From the NCBI GenBank assembly GCA_025465465.1, contig JAODND010000043.1, positions 1 through 55,297 on the forward strand: 55,297 nt of DNA, in the 5' to 3' direction. Positions 18,085 to 26,248 of this stretch are shown here, in pieces. Origin of the DNA: Frankiales bacterium (GTDB lineage Bacteria; Actinomycetota; Actinomycetes; Mycobacteriales; SCTD01). Within the stretch, counting starts at the first letter, position 1. The number at the start of each line of letters is the position of its first letter. The notes beneath the pieces were generated by a model. That model made no database searches and was not told where the DNA came from. It saw nothing but the letters and a program-made list of their open reading frames with translations. Both the position numbers and the translations under genes were made by a program.

Positions 18085-18921
18085 ATGACCGAGTTGGCAG
18101 GTAAGGCGTGCATCGTGACCGGCGCGAGCTCCGGCATCGGTACGGCGACGGCCCTCGGGCTCGCCCGGCTCGGCGCGTCGCTGGCTCTGGTGGGACGCGA
18201 CAGCGCACGGCTGGAGGCCGTCGCGCGCAGCTGCCGCGAAGCCGGGGCGGTGGACGTCAAGACCTACCGGGCTGACTTCGGCGAGCTGCAGCAGGTCCGT
18301 GCGCTGGCCGACGAGCTGCTCGCCGACTGGCCGCGGGTCGACGTGCTGGTGAACAACGCCGCCCTCGTGCTGCAGCGCCGCGAGGAGACCGTCGACGGTC
18401 ATGAGAAGGTCTTCGCGGTCAACCACCTGGCGCCCTACCTGCTGACCCGGCTGCTGCTCGACCGCCTGGTGGCGTCGGCTCCGTCGCGGATCGTCAACGT
18501 CGCCTCGGACGCGCACACCTTCGGCGCGATGGAACCCGACGACTACATGAGCACCAGGTCCTTCCGGCCGCTGAAGGTCTACGGCCGCAGCAAGCTCGCC
18601 AACATCCTGTTCACCAGCGAGCTGGCCCGCAGGCTCGAGGGCGCCGGCGTGACGGCCAACTGCCTGCACCCGGGCTTCGTGAGCACGGGCCTGGCTCGGG
18701 ACAACAAGCTCGGTGTGCTGTTCCTCAAGGTGGCCAAGCCCTTCATCAAGAGCCCTGCCGACGGAGCGGAGACGACGCTGTTCCTCGCATCCGAGCCGGT
18801 CGCGGTGTCGGGCGAGTACTTCGTCGACCGCAAGGTGCACCAGACCAAGGACTACGCCCGGGACCCGGAGATGGCCCGCCGGCTGTGGGACGACAGCGCG
18901 CGGCTCGTCGGCCTCGACTGA
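18085..18921 (+). CDS. Short-chain dehydrogenase/reductase (retinol dehydrogenase-like)
   Basis: 278 residues with the classical SDR set: TGASSGIG cofactor turn, VLVNNAA, and the YGRSK catalytic Tyr-Lys followed by LANILFTSELARRL, typical of the RDH/WW-oxidoreductase branch. It would oxidise or reduce an alcohol/ketone with NAD(P). An HPGFVSTGL segment after the active site is also characteristic. It stands just before a methyltransferase but with its own stop and a promoter between; no link to the steroid operons is visible. Confidence 0.82.
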   Translation: MTELAGKACIVTGASSGIGTATALGLARLGASLALVGRDSARLEAVARSCREAGAVDVKTYRADFGELQQVRALADELLADWPRVDVLVNNAALVLQRREETVDGHEKVFAVNHLAPYLLTRLLLDRLVASAPSRIVNVASDAHTFGAMEPDDYMSTRSFRPLKVYGRSKLANILFTSELARRLEGAGVTANCLHPGFVSTGLARDNKLGVLFLKVAKPFIKSPADGAETTLFLASEPVAVSGEYFVDRKVHQTKDYARDPEMARRLWDDSARLVGLD

Positions 18922-18983
18922 TCAGCCTTGACGCGGCGTCTTGCATGCTGGGATGTGTGTTTCGCTATATGAGACAAACGGTC

Positions 18984-18989
18984 TAGGGT
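18984..18989 (+). promoter_or_regulatory. -10 box, leaderless ATG gene
   Basis: TAGGGT lies 7 bases before ATG 18997. The upstream sequence is unusually AT-rich for the window (cgctatatgagacaaacg), which marks this as a likely promoter region. Confidence 0.55.
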
Positions 18990-18996
18990 TCGAGAC

Positions 18997-19770
18997 ATGG
19001 GCACCTACACGCACGGGCACCACGAGACCGTCCTTCGCTCGCACCGCTGGCGCACCGCGGAGAACTCCTGCAGCTACCTGCTCCCCCACCTGCGGGGCGA
19101 CGAGCGGCTCCTCGACGTCGGCTGCGGCCCCGCCACGATCACCCGCGACCTCGCCGGCCGAGTGCGTGAGGTCGTGGGTCTCGAGGCGACGGAGGAAGCT
19201 GTCGCCCTCGCCCAGTCCGCCGGCGTCGAGTGCGTCCTCGGTGACGTGCACGCCCTTGCCTTTCCGGACGACAGCTTCGACGTCGTGCACGCGCACCAGG
19301 TGCTGCAGCACGTGGCCGACCCCGTGCAGGCGCTGCGTGAGATGGCGCGGGTGTGCAGGCCCGGCGGGATCGTCGCGGTCCGCGACAGCGACTACCTCGG
19401 CTTCACGTGGTTCCCCGCCTGCCGCGGGCTGGACCGGTGGATGGACCTCTACCAGCAGGCCGCGACGGCGAACGGCGGGCACCCCCAGGCCGGCCGCGAG
19501 CTGGTGTCGTGGGCGCTCGAGGCCGGTCTGACGGACGTGACACCGAGCTCGAGCACCTGGTGCTTCGCGACCCCGGAGGACCGCGCCTGGTGGGGCGGCA
19601 TGTGGGCCGAGCGGATCCAGCAGTCCGCCCTCGCCACCCAGCTGCTGACCAGCGGCCTGGCCAGCCAGGACGATCTCGACCTGGTGACCGCCGGCTGGCA
19701 CCGCTTCGTGGAGCGCGACGACGCCTGGCTCAGCGTCCTGCACGGCGAGCTCCTCATCCGGGTGGGGTAG
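18997..19770 (+). CDS. Class I SAM-dependent methyltransferase
   Basis: 257 residues. Motif I LLDVGCGPATIT, motif II-like VVGLEAT, and the VLQHVADPVQALREMARVC stretch define a UbiE/Methyltransf_11-type domain using S-adenosylmethionine. The remaining C-terminal helical part resembles small-molecule C- or O-methyltransferases. Substrate unknown. It is cytoplasmic. The gap to the next gene is 9 bases, so that lipoprotein gene may be co-transcribed. Confidence 0.85.
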   Translation: MGTYTHGHHETVLRSHRWRTAENSCSYLLPHLRGDERLLDVGCGPATITRDLAGRVREVVGLEATEEAVALAQSAGVECVLGDVHALAFPDDSFDVVHAHQVLQHVADPVQALREMARVCRPGGIVAVRDSDYLGFTWFPACRGLDRWMDLYQQAATANGGHPQAGRELVSWALEAGLTDVTPSSSTWCFATPEDRAWWGGMWAERIQQSALATQLLTSGLASQDDLDLVTAGWHRFVERDDAWLSVLHGELLIRVG

Positions 19771-19779
19771 AGAGGGGGC

Positions 19780-21150
19780 ATGCGACGCTCCCTGGCCGCC
19801 GTCGCCCTCGTGGCCGCCTGCAGCTCCGGATCCGCCGTCCCCAGTCCGACACCCACCTCTCTGCCGCCCTCAACGCCCACCTCGCCCACCTCGACCCCCT
19901 CGCCTGCCGCCGCCGCGGCACAGGACTGGACGACCTATGGCGGCGACCCCCAGCGCACGAGCAACGTCGCCGGTCCCGACCCGTCGGGCGCGGCCGTCGC
20001 GTGGAAGGCAGCACTCGACGGTCGCGTCTACGGCAGCCCGCTCGTCGTCGGCGGCCGGGTCATCGCAGCGACCGAGGGCGGCTCGCTCTATGCCCTCGAC
20101 CTCCGCACCGGCCGGGTGAGGTGGCGTCGGCACCTCGCGGCTCCGCTGCCGGGAGCCGCGTTGCCGTGCGGCAACATCGACCCCATCGGGTTCACGGGCA
20201 CCCCGGTCTATGACCCGCGCACCGGACTGGTCTTCGCGGTCGCGACCGAGAGCGGCGTCCGGCACGTGCTCTACGGGGTCCGCGCGACGACGGGCACCGT
20301 CGGGCTGACCCGCGTCGTCGACGTACCCGGGATGGACCCGACCACCCACCTGCAGCGAGCGGCGCTGCTGCTGTCTGGGGCGACCGTCTACATCGCCTAC
20401 GGCGGCAACTACGGCGACTGCGGTCAGTACCGAGGAACGGTGGTGGCCGCGCCGACGTCTGGATCCGGGCCGCTTCGGTCCTTCACCGTGCCGACCCGGC
20501 GCGAGGCCGGCATCTGGGGCGCCTCGGGCCCGGCTCTGCTGGGGACCGACGTGCTGGTGACCACCGGCAACGGCGCCTCGACCGGCGGCACGTGGGACCG
20601 CAGCGACTCCGTGCTGCGGCTGTCGGCCGCGCTCGGGTTGAAGGACGGGTTTGCACCGAAAAACTGGGCGAAGGAGAACTCCGACGACGCCGACCTCGGC
20701 TCGATGGGACCCCTGCTGCTCACCGGCGGGAAGCGCGTCCTGACCGCGGGCAAGGGCGGCAACGCGTTCCTGCTCGATGTCGACCGGCTGGGCGGCGTCG
20801 ACGGACAGCTGTCGGTGCTCGGTGGCTGCCAGGCCTACGGCGGCGGCGCGGTGACCGCGAACGGCGCCTTGCTTCCCTGCGAGGGCGGCCTGATGCGCGT
20901 CACGACCTCCGGCGACCACCTGCGAAAGGTCTGGCAGGCCGACGTCATCGGGTCACCGCTGGTGGTCGGGACCACGGCATGGGTCGTCGACCAGGCCGGC
21001 AAGGCGACCGGGCTCGACGCGGCGACCGGCAAGCGACGGGTGCAGCTCGAGGTGGGGGCGGCTACCCGGTTCGCGAAGCCGGCCTACAGCGGCGGCCTGC
21101 TGCTGCTGCCGACCAAGGCCGGCGTCACCGCCGTCCGCCTGGTGCGCTGA
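19780..21150 (+). CDS. PQQ-like beta-propeller lipoprotein
   Basis: 456 residues. The short N-terminus MRRSLAAVALVAAC has a lipobox with Cys14, followed by a Pro/Ser/Thr linker (about 15-47), then repeated beta-propeller blades (SPLVVGGRVIAATEGGSLYALDLRTG, and again SPLVVGTTAWVV..LDAATG). The protein would be membrane-anchored outside the cytoplasm. PQQ-binding residues for catalysis are not evident, so a scaffold or binding role is likelier than dehydrogenase. A GAGAGGGGG ribosome site precedes ATG 19780. Confidence 0.82.
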   Translation: MRRSLAAVALVAACSSGSAVPSPTPTSLPPSTPTSPTSTPSPAAAAAQDWTTYGGDPQRTSNVAGPDPSGAAVAWKAALDGRVYGSPLVVGGRVIAATEGGSLYALDLRTGRVRWRRHLAAPLPGAALPCGNIDPIGFTGTPVYDPRTGLVFAVATESGVRHVLYGVRATTGTVGLTRVVDVPGMDPTTHLQRAALLLSGATVYIAYGGNYGDCGQYRGTVVAAPTSGSGPLRSFTVPTRREAGIWGASGPALLGTDVLVTTGNGASTGGTWDRSDSVLRLSAALGLKDGFAPKNWAKENSDDADLGSMGPLLLTGGKRVLTAGKGGNAFLLDVDRLGGVDGQLSVLGGCQAYGGGAVTANGALLPCEGGLMRVTTSGDHLRKVWQADVIGSPLVVGTTAWVVDQAGKATGLDAATGKRRVQLEVGAATRFAKPAYSGGLLLLPTKAGVTAVRLVR

Positions 21151-21162
21151 CCGGGAAGCTGG

Positions 21163-22179
21163 TCACTCGTAGCTGACCTTCACGGCGTCGGTCGTCGGCC
21201 GCGACTGGCACGCGAGCCGCCAGCCCTCGTCGAGGTCCTCCTCCTCGAGCACGCTGTTGTTGTCCATGGTGACCTCACCCTCGACGAGCTTCACCCCGCA
21301 CGCCGAGCAGGCGCCCTCGCGGCAGGAGTAGGGCGCGTCGAGGCCCTTGTCGAGCAGGAAGTCGAGGAGCTTCTGGTCGGCGGGCCAGTCGAGCTGATGG
21401 GTCTCGCCGTCGAGCTCGACTACGAGGTCGACCGTCTTGCCGCCCGCGACCGGGGCGGCCGCCTCGACCTCGGTCCAGGGATCACCGGCGAGGCTGGTGA
21501 AGCGCTCGATGTGGATGCGGTCGCGGCTGACGCCGAGCTCCTTGAGAGCGTCAGCGGCACAGTCCATGAAGGGCGCCGGTCCGCAGATGAAGGCCTCGGC
21601 GTGGCCCCACGGCCGGACCAGCTCCTGCAGCGGCTTCTTGCTCGGCAGCCCTTGCACGCTCTCCAGCCAGTGCAGGACCACCAGCCGGTACGGGTGCTCG
21701 GCGACCATCTCCCGTAGCTCCTTGTGGAAGATGACCGACTGCTCGTCACGGTTGGCGTAGACGAGCAGCATCCGGCCGGTGCCCTTGGCCAGCGAGCTCT
21801 TGATGATGCTCATGACCGGCGTGATCCCGGAGCCCCCCGCGAGCAGCAGCAGGTCGGTGTCGAGCGACTTCGGCGTGAAGGTGCCGCTCGGTGCGAGCAC
21901 GTCGAGCTCGTGGCCCTTGAGGACCTCGTCGCAGACCCAGTTGGAACCCCGTCCGTCGACGACGCGCTTCACCGTCACCTTGAGGTGGTCATCGGTGTAG
22001 GGCGAGCTGGACAGGCTGTAGCACCGGGCGACGGGACCGTCGACGTGCGGCAGCCGCAACGTCAGGAACTGGCCCGGCTTGTACGACACCCCCGACGGCT
22101 TCTCGAACACGATCGAGTGCGCGTCACCGGTCTCCTGCACCACCTCGAGGACCTTGAGCCGGAGCTTCTCAGAGGTCAC
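21163..22179 (-). CDS. kshB: 3-ketosteroid 9alpha-hydroxylase, reductase component
   Basis: 338 residues in the order FAD domain (RCYSLSSSP), NAD domain (GGSGITPVMS, then CGPAPFMD) and C-terminal plant-type 2Fe-2S domain (CREGACSAC and a later Cys in WRLACQSRP). It passes electrons from NADH to KshA for 9alpha-hydroxylation of androstenedione-type steroids, which leads to B-ring opening. GTG 22179 lies 11 bases inside the end of the small cysteine protein gene, giving translational coupling. Length and domain order match KshB of mycobacteria. Confidence 0.93.
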   Translation of the reverse strand: MTSEKLRLKVLEVVQETGDAHSIVFEKPSGVSYKPGQFLTLRLPHVDGPVARCYSLSSSPYTDDHLKVTVKRVVDGRGSNWVCDEVLKGHELDVLAPSGTFTPKSLDTDLLLLAGGSGITPVMSIIKSSLAKGTGRMLLVYANRDEQSVIFHKELREMVAEHPYRLVVLHWLESVQGLPSKKPLQELVRPWGHAEAFICGPAPFMDCAADALKELGVSRDRIHIERFTSLAGDPWTEVEAAAPVAGGKTVDLVVELDGETHQLDWPADQKLLDFLLDKGLDAPYSCREGACSACGVKLVEGEVTMDNNSVLEEEDLDEGWRLACQSRPTTDAVKVSYE

Positions 22180-22399
22180 TGCTGAGAACCTCCAGGCGCC
22201 CGCTGAAGACCGCGTCGCGGATCGAGTCGGACAGGTGCGGACAGGTCTCGCCGAGCGGCAGGTCGGCGCGCTGAGGGCACGAGGTGCTGTCGACCTCCCA
22301 CTGGATGGAGGTCTGTGCCGCGCTGTTCTTCGACACGAGGACCGAGGTGCCGCAGGTGGAGCACTCCACCGGCACCATCGGGGGCGCGTCCGCTGTCAC
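22169..22399 (-). CDS. Small four-cysteine protein encoded between kshA and kshB
   Basis: 76 residues from GTG 22399, which overlaps the kshA stop by 4 bases; its own end overlaps kshB by 11. Cysteines are at 13, 16, 41 and 53 with His55 (CSTC ... C ... CPH), a pattern that could bind zinc or an iron-sulfur cluster. No membrane helix or signal peptide. I do not recognise the family. Its place between the two components of a three-centre electron-transfer enzyme suggests an accessory, maturation or regulatory role for KshAB, but this is inference. Confidence 0.72.
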   Translation of the reverse strand: MTADAPPMVPVECSTCGTSVLVSKNSAAQTSIQWEVDSTSCPQRADLPLGETCPHLSDSIRDAVFSGRLEVLSSDL

Positions 22400-23532
22400 G
22401 CCTTCTGGGCTGCCTGCTCGACGAGCTCCTTCTGCCAGAAGTCGACGGCCTTGGTGGTGTCGATCTCGAACTCGAAGCGCTGCGACATCTCGGGCGTGAT
22501 GTCGGCGACGTCGACGTAGAACTGCGAGTACCACCGACGCAGCTGGTAGACCGGCCCGTCCTCCTCGCACAGCAGCGGGTTGTCGATCGGCGCCTTGTTG
22601 AGCCAGATCTTGACGTCCTCGTAGAAGCCCGCGCCGATGCCCTGGAGCATCTTGCCGGCGATCTTGTCGTTGGTCGCGTCGTCGAACTCCGGCTTCTTCT
22701 TCATGACCATGCCGTAGTTGAGCATGAAGCTGCTGTCGTCGATCGGGTAGTGCGTCGTCAGCAGGATCGTCTCGAACGTCAGGTCGCCGTACTTGGTCCA
22801 GAGCTTGTCGACGAGGTACGACGGCCCCCAGTAGGTCGCGTCGCTGACCGTCTGCTGGTCGTCTGCGACGCCGACGGCGATCGGCAGCCCCTTGGCGGCC
22901 TCCTCGTGCGTCGTGCCGCTGTAGTACTGCGTGCAGACGTGGCCCTCGAAGACGTTCTTGAAGTAGGTCGGCAGGCCCTTGTGGATGTAGTAGAAGTGGG
23001 CCATGTCGACCATGTTGTCGATGATCTCGCGACAGTGGGAGTTGGGGACGAGCGTCTTGTCCCAGACCCAGTCGGTCCACTCCCCCTCCTCGAAGCCCGG
23101 GATGGCGGGGATGGTCACGTCCTCGGGCGGGGGGTTGCCCTCGTGGTCGTGCCACACCAGCAGCTGGCCGTCGATGACCTTCGTCGTCCACGCCCGGGTG
23201 CGGGCTCGCGGTGGGATGCGCCGGGCGTAGGGGATCTCCTTGCACTTGCCGTCGCCGCCCCACCGCCACGAGTGGAAGGGGCACGCCACGTTGTCGCCCT
23301 GCACGGTGCCCGTGGACAGGTCGCCGCCCATGTGCCGGCAGTAGGCGTCGAGCACGTTGAGGTTGCCGTCGGCGCCCTTCCAGACGACGAGCTTCGTGCC
23401 GAACGCCTCGAGGCCGTGCGGCTTGCCGTCGTCGAACTCGCGGCTGAGGCCAAGCAGGTGCCAGCCGCGGGCGAAGCGGTCAGGTGCCCCGCCGCTCTCG
23501 ATGTGGCGGACAGTGCTGGTGTCGCTGCTCAT
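22396..23532 (-). CDS. kshA: 3-ketosteroid 9alpha-hydroxylase, oxygenase component
   Basis: 378 residues. A Rieske 2Fe-2S domain has Cys65, His67, Cys84 and His87 (CRHMGG ... CPFHSW). The mononuclear iron site is given by DMAHFYYIH (His179, His184) with Asp306 (YEDVKIW) as the likely third ligand, matching the positions known in M. tuberculosis KshA. It hydroxylates C9 of 3-ketosteroids or their CoA thioesters with O2 and electrons from KshB. ATG 23532 overlaps the MarR gene stop by 4 bases. Confidence 0.94.
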   Translation of the reverse strand: MSSDTSTVRHIESGGAPDRFARGWHLLGLSREFDDGKPHGLEAFGTKLVVWKGADGNLNVLDAYCRHMGGDLSTGTVQGDNVACPFHSWRWGGDGKCKEIPYARRIPPRARTRAWTTKVIDGQLLVWHDHEGNPPPEDVTIPAIPGFEEGEWTDWVWDKTLVPNSHCREIIDNMVDMAHFYYIHKGLPTYFKNVFEGHVCTQYYSGTTHEEAAKGLPIAVGVADDQQTVSDATYWGPSYLVDKLWTKYGDLTFETILLTTHYPIDDSSFMLNYGMVMKKKPEFDDATNDKIAGKMLQGIGAGFYEDVKIWLNKAPIDNPLLCEEDGPVYQLRRWYSQFYVDVADITPEMSQRFEFEIDTTKAVDFWQKELVEQAAQKA

Positions 23533-23993
23533 GCGGTTCTCCTCTTGGTGCCTTCTGCCGTCGCCGTGAACCGGGCGACGAGCTCGTCGACCACCTCGAC
23601 GATCTGCTGCGTGCGGGTCTCGTCGACGTCAGCCAGCGACAGCGCCAGCCGGTCCACGTGGTAGCGGTGCACCTTCTGGAGCGCGCGCTTGCCGGCCGCG
23701 CTCGTGACGTAGTGGCTCACCCTGCCGTCGACGTCGCTCTGGTGCCGCACGACATAGCAGTCGTTCTCGAGCGTCTGCAGCCCCCGGCTGGCGGTCGGCT
23801 GGCTGACGTCTGCGCTCTCGGCGAGCTCGGAGGCGCTGATGCGCGGGGAGTCCTCGATCAGGGACAGGAACCGCAGGCCGGTCTGCGTGATGCTCACGCC
23901 GGTGACCCGCACCGTGTCGGCATGCACGCGCGGCGACCCCGACAACCGGTAGAGGTCGTTGAGCGCCCGCACGAGCTGGTCCACCCGTCCCAC
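23529..23993 (-). CDS. MarR family transcriptional regulator of the ksh operon
   Basis: About 154 residues from GTG 23993; TTG 24020 and GTG 23984 are alternatives. A winged helix is visible: ITQTGLRFLSLI, ISASELAESADVSQPTASRGLQTLE (recognition helix) and the wing around QSDVDGRVSHYVTS. MarR dimers usually respond to small phenolic or lipophilic ligands. It is the first gene of MarR-kshA-76-residue protein-kshB, all overlapping, so it probably regulates its own operon. A weak inverted repeat (TTCGCTACGCAA, 24009-24020) near the start could be its operator. Confidence 0.82.
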   Translation of the reverse strand: MGRVDQLVRALNDLYRLSGSPRVHADTVRVTGVSITQTGLRFLSLIEDSPRISASELAESADVSQPTASRGLQTLENDCYVVRHQSDVDGRVSHYVTSAAGKRALQKVHRYHVDRLALSLADVDETRTQQIVEVVDELVARFTATAEGTKRRTA

Positions 23994-24037
23994 GCTGCCA
24001 CAGATGTATTCGCTACGCAACTAGTCCGCCCGCTCGC

Positions 24038-24102
24038 CCGTGGATGTGGACATATGGGGTCGGCAGGTGGCGTGCGGGCAGCCCCTATGTCCACATCCAC
24101 GG
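24038..24102. repeat. Large inverted repeat between the acyl-CoA dehydrogenase and ksh operons
   Basis: Left arm 24038-24059 (CCGTGGATGTGGACATA-t-GGGG) and right arm 24082-24102 (CCCCTATGTCCACATCCACGG) pair over 21 positions with one bulged T; the loop is 22 bases. It starts 5 bases after the stop of the minus-strand acyl-CoA dehydrogenase gene and precedes the MarR gene on the same strand. It could be a transcription terminator (no T-run) or a regulator target; it is the longest perfect-stem structure I saw. Confidence 0.7.
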
Positions 24103-24107
24103 CGGGG

Positions 24108-25046
24108 TCAGAGGAGGGCGGCGCCGAGGCGGACGAGCTGGCGGCTCGGGCCACCGAGCAGCGCGTTGGTGCGCATCGTCCACAGCAGCCGGCGGTGGAC
24201 CGGGTAGGTCACGTCCGCCCCGAGTCCGCCGTGGAGGTGCTGGACGGCGTGCTGGATGCGCTCCCCCGCGTCGGTCGCCCACCAGGTCGCGACGTCGACG
24301 TCGCGCCGGGCCATCGTGAAGACCGCCTGGCCGAGGGTGGCGCGCATCGCCTGCACGTCGCAGTAGGCGTCACCGAGCTGCTGCTGGGTCGCCTGGAACG
24401 TTCCCAGGGCCCGACCGAACTGCTCCCGCTGCGACAGGTGCGCGGCGGCCTCCCGGACGCCGGCTTCGGCAACACCCAGCTGCACGGCGGACAGCGCGAC
24501 CCGCACGACGTCCTGCACGCGCTCGACGGGGACGTCCAGCGCAGCGGACTCGGCGGTCACGATGTCATAGGCCAGCGCATGGGTCGTCGTCTCGACCGCA
24601 GCAGCCTCGACGGCGGTTGCCAGCACGACCGACGAGCCGTCGACGACGACCGCGGCGTCAAAGGGCCCGGTCACGAGACCGTCGGAGCCGTCGAACGCCG
24701 GCGACACCGACAGCCGCACCTCACCGGCCGCGACCCGGGGCAGCCACTCCTTGGCCGACGGGCCGTCGAGCAGCAGCGCCGCGCTCAACGTCTCCCAGAG
24801 CGGCACCGGTGCGAGGAACCGCCCCTGCTGCTCGAGCAGCAGACACACCTCGAGCAGTCCGAGTCCGGCGCCCCCGAGCTCCTCCGGGACGCCGAGACCG
24901 AGCAGGCCGGCCTCGGCGAGCTCCTTCCAGAGCGAAGCGTCCCAGCGCCCCTCGGAGCGCTCGACTGCAGCGAGCTGCTCGTTGGACGTGCGACCGGCGA
25001 AGATCTCGGCTGCGAGGCCGACGAGGGCCTCCTGCTCCGGGGTCAC
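24108..25046 (-). CDS. Acyl-CoA dehydrogenase, beta-type small subunit
   Basis: 312 residues, shorter than the about 380 of a stand-alone enzyme, as in the beta chains of mycobacterial alpha2-beta2 steroid acyl-CoA dehydrogenases (ChsE type). It has the C-terminal helical domain with REQFGRALGTFQATQQQLGD and LHGGLGADVTYPVHRR, which binds FAD across the interface. GTG 25046 overlaps the alpha gene by 4 bases. Closest by feature to FadE29/FadE27-type chains; the exact acyl substrate, side chain or ring, cannot be assigned. Confidence 0.85.
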   Translation of the reverse strand: MTPEQEALVGLAAEIFAGRTSNEQLAAVERSEGRWDASLWKELAEAGLLGLGVPEELGGAGLGLLEVCLLLEQQGRFLAPVPLWETLSAALLLDGPSAKEWLPRVAAGEVRLSVSPAFDGSDGLVTGPFDAAVVVDGSSVVLATAVEAAAVETTTHALAYDIVTAESAALDVPVERVQDVVRVALSAVQLGVAEAGVREAAAHLSQREQFGRALGTFQATQQQLGDAYCDVQAMRATLGQAVFTMARRDVDVATWWATDAGERIQHAVQHLHGGLGADVTYPVHRRLLWTMRTNALLGGPSRQLVRLGAALL

Positions 25047-26200
25047 CGGTTGCCCCGGGGCATCCCGAGACCTGCCACCGCGATGAGGTCGCGCAGCACC
25101 TCGTTCACTCCGCCTCCGAACGTGTTGACGATCGCCCCGCGCGTCAGCGTCTCGACGCGGCCATCGGCCACGCCGGCCGGGCCACGACGAGCGCCGGCCG
25201 AACCGAGCACGTCGAACAACGTGCGGCAGACCGCTGCGTGCGTCTCGGTGCCGAAGACCTTGGCCGCGGACGCAGCGGCTACCTCCACCTGACCGGCATC
25301 GACGGCGCCCGTGAGCTGCCAGTTGAGGAGCTTCATCGCCTCGACCTGCGCGTAGGTGCGAGCCAGGTCGGCCTGCACCCAGGGCTCGCCGGCGATGCCC
25401 TGCGCGACGCACCAGTCGCGGACGATCTCCCACAGCGCCTCGGTACGGCCGCTCATGGCCGCGAGCCCGACCCGCTCGTGGTTGAGCTGCGAGGTGAGCA
25501 GTCGCCAGCCGGCGTTGACCTCGCCGATGATCGCGTCGTGCGGCACCCGCACACCGTCGTAATAGGTCGTCGTGGTGGTGTTGCCGCCGACGGTGTGCAG
25601 TGGCGTCCAGGTGAATCCCGGGGCCGACGTCGGGCAGACGAGGATCGAGATGCCCTGGTGCTTCGGGACATCAGGGTTGGTCCGGCAGGCGAGCCAGACG
25701 TAGTCCGAGTGCCCGGCGCCTGACGTGTAGACCTTGTTGCCGTCGATCACCCACACGTCGCCCTCGCGCACCGCACGGGTCCGCAGCGACGCGAGGTCGG
25801 TGCCGGCGTTGGGCTCGGTGTAGCCGATCGCCCAGATGTCCTCGCCGGCGAGGATCCCGGGCAGGTAGCGGTCCTTCTGCTCCTGGGTGCCGAAGGCCAT
25901 GATGGTCGGGCCGACCGTGTTGACCGTGACGAACGGGAACGGCGCCGCCGCGCGCTGCACCTCGGTGAACAGGATCAGCTGCTCGTAGGCCGACGCGCCG
26001 CCACCGCCGTACTCCTTGGGCCAGCCGAGGCCGAGCCAGCCGTCGCGCCCGATCTGCCGGACCAGCTGGCGGAACAGGTCGGGGTTGTCGCCCTCGCCGC
26101 CCAGCTCGCGACGCACCTCGGGCGTCAGCATCCGCTCGAAGTACGACCGGAGCTCCTGCTGCAGGGCCGTCTGCTCGTCGGTGAGCCGCATGTGCTGCAT
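25043..26200 (-). CDS. Acyl-CoA dehydrogenase, alpha-type large subunit
   Basis: 385 residues with full acyl-CoA dehydrogenase layout: LGWPKEYGG, YTEPNAGTDLAS, FAD-contact region, and C-terminal TFGGGVNEVLRDLIA..GLGMPR, a signature of FadE28/FadE26-like alpha chains. The usual MCAD glutamate site is Gly here; Glu242 in NHERVG is the likely catalytic base by analogy. ATG 26200 is picked from the -10 box TACCGT 8 bases upstream; ATG 26191 is an alternative. Under KstR2 box A, divergent from the ipd operon. Confidence 0.87.
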   Translation of the reverse strand: MQHMRLTDEQTALQQELRSYFERMLTPEVRRELGGEGDNPDLFRQLVRQIGRDGWLGLGWPKEYGGGGASAYEQLILFTEVQRAAAPFPFVTVNTVGPTIMAFGTQEQKDRYLPGILAGEDIWAIGYTEPNAGTDLASLRTRAVREGDVWVIDGNKVYTSGAGHSDYVWLACRTNPDVPKHQGISILVCPTSAPGFTWTPLHTVGGNTTTTTYYDGVRVPHDAIIGEVNAGWRLLTSQLNHERVGLAAMSGRTEALWEIVRDWCVAQGIAGEPWVQADLARTYAQVEAMKLLNWQLTGAVDAGQVEVAAASAAKVFGTETHAAVCRTLFDVLGSAGARRGPAGVADGRVETLTRGAIVNTFGGGVNEVLRDLIAVAGLGMPRGNR

Positions 26201-26208
26201 GGGCTCGC

Positions 26209-26214
26209 ACGGTA
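26209..26214 (-). promoter_or_regulatory. -10 box of the acyl-CoA dehydrogenase alpha-beta operon
   Basis: TACCGT on the minus strand, 8 bases before ATG 26200. KstR2 box A lies 8 bases upstream of it, inside the -35/-10 interval, so a bound repressor would block RNA polymerase. Confidence 0.5.
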
Positions 26215-26222
26215 GCCGAACG

Positions 26223-26236
26223 ACCAAGCGCTTGCT
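26223..26236. promoter_or_regulatory. KstR2 operator, box A
   Basis: ACCAAGCGCTTGCT fits AnCAAGnnCTTGnT at every fixed position. It lies in the 48-bp gap between two divergent HIP-degradation operons. KstR2 releases such sites on binding HIP-CoA, so both operons should be induced together. Confidence 0.9.
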
Positions 26237-26241
26237 AGGTT
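26236..26241 (+). promoter_or_regulatory. -10 box of the ipd operon, leaderless
   Basis: TAGGTT begins on the last base of KstR2 box A and lies 7 bases before GTG 26249. No ribosome site is present. Confidence 0.6.
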
Positions 26242-26248
26242 GGCGCCC

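Noticed and set aside
24009..24020. TTCGCTACGCAA as a firm MarR operator
   Set aside because: Only 4 of 6 arm bases match, and it may lie inside the coding region if TTG 24020 is the start. Mentioned only as a possibility.
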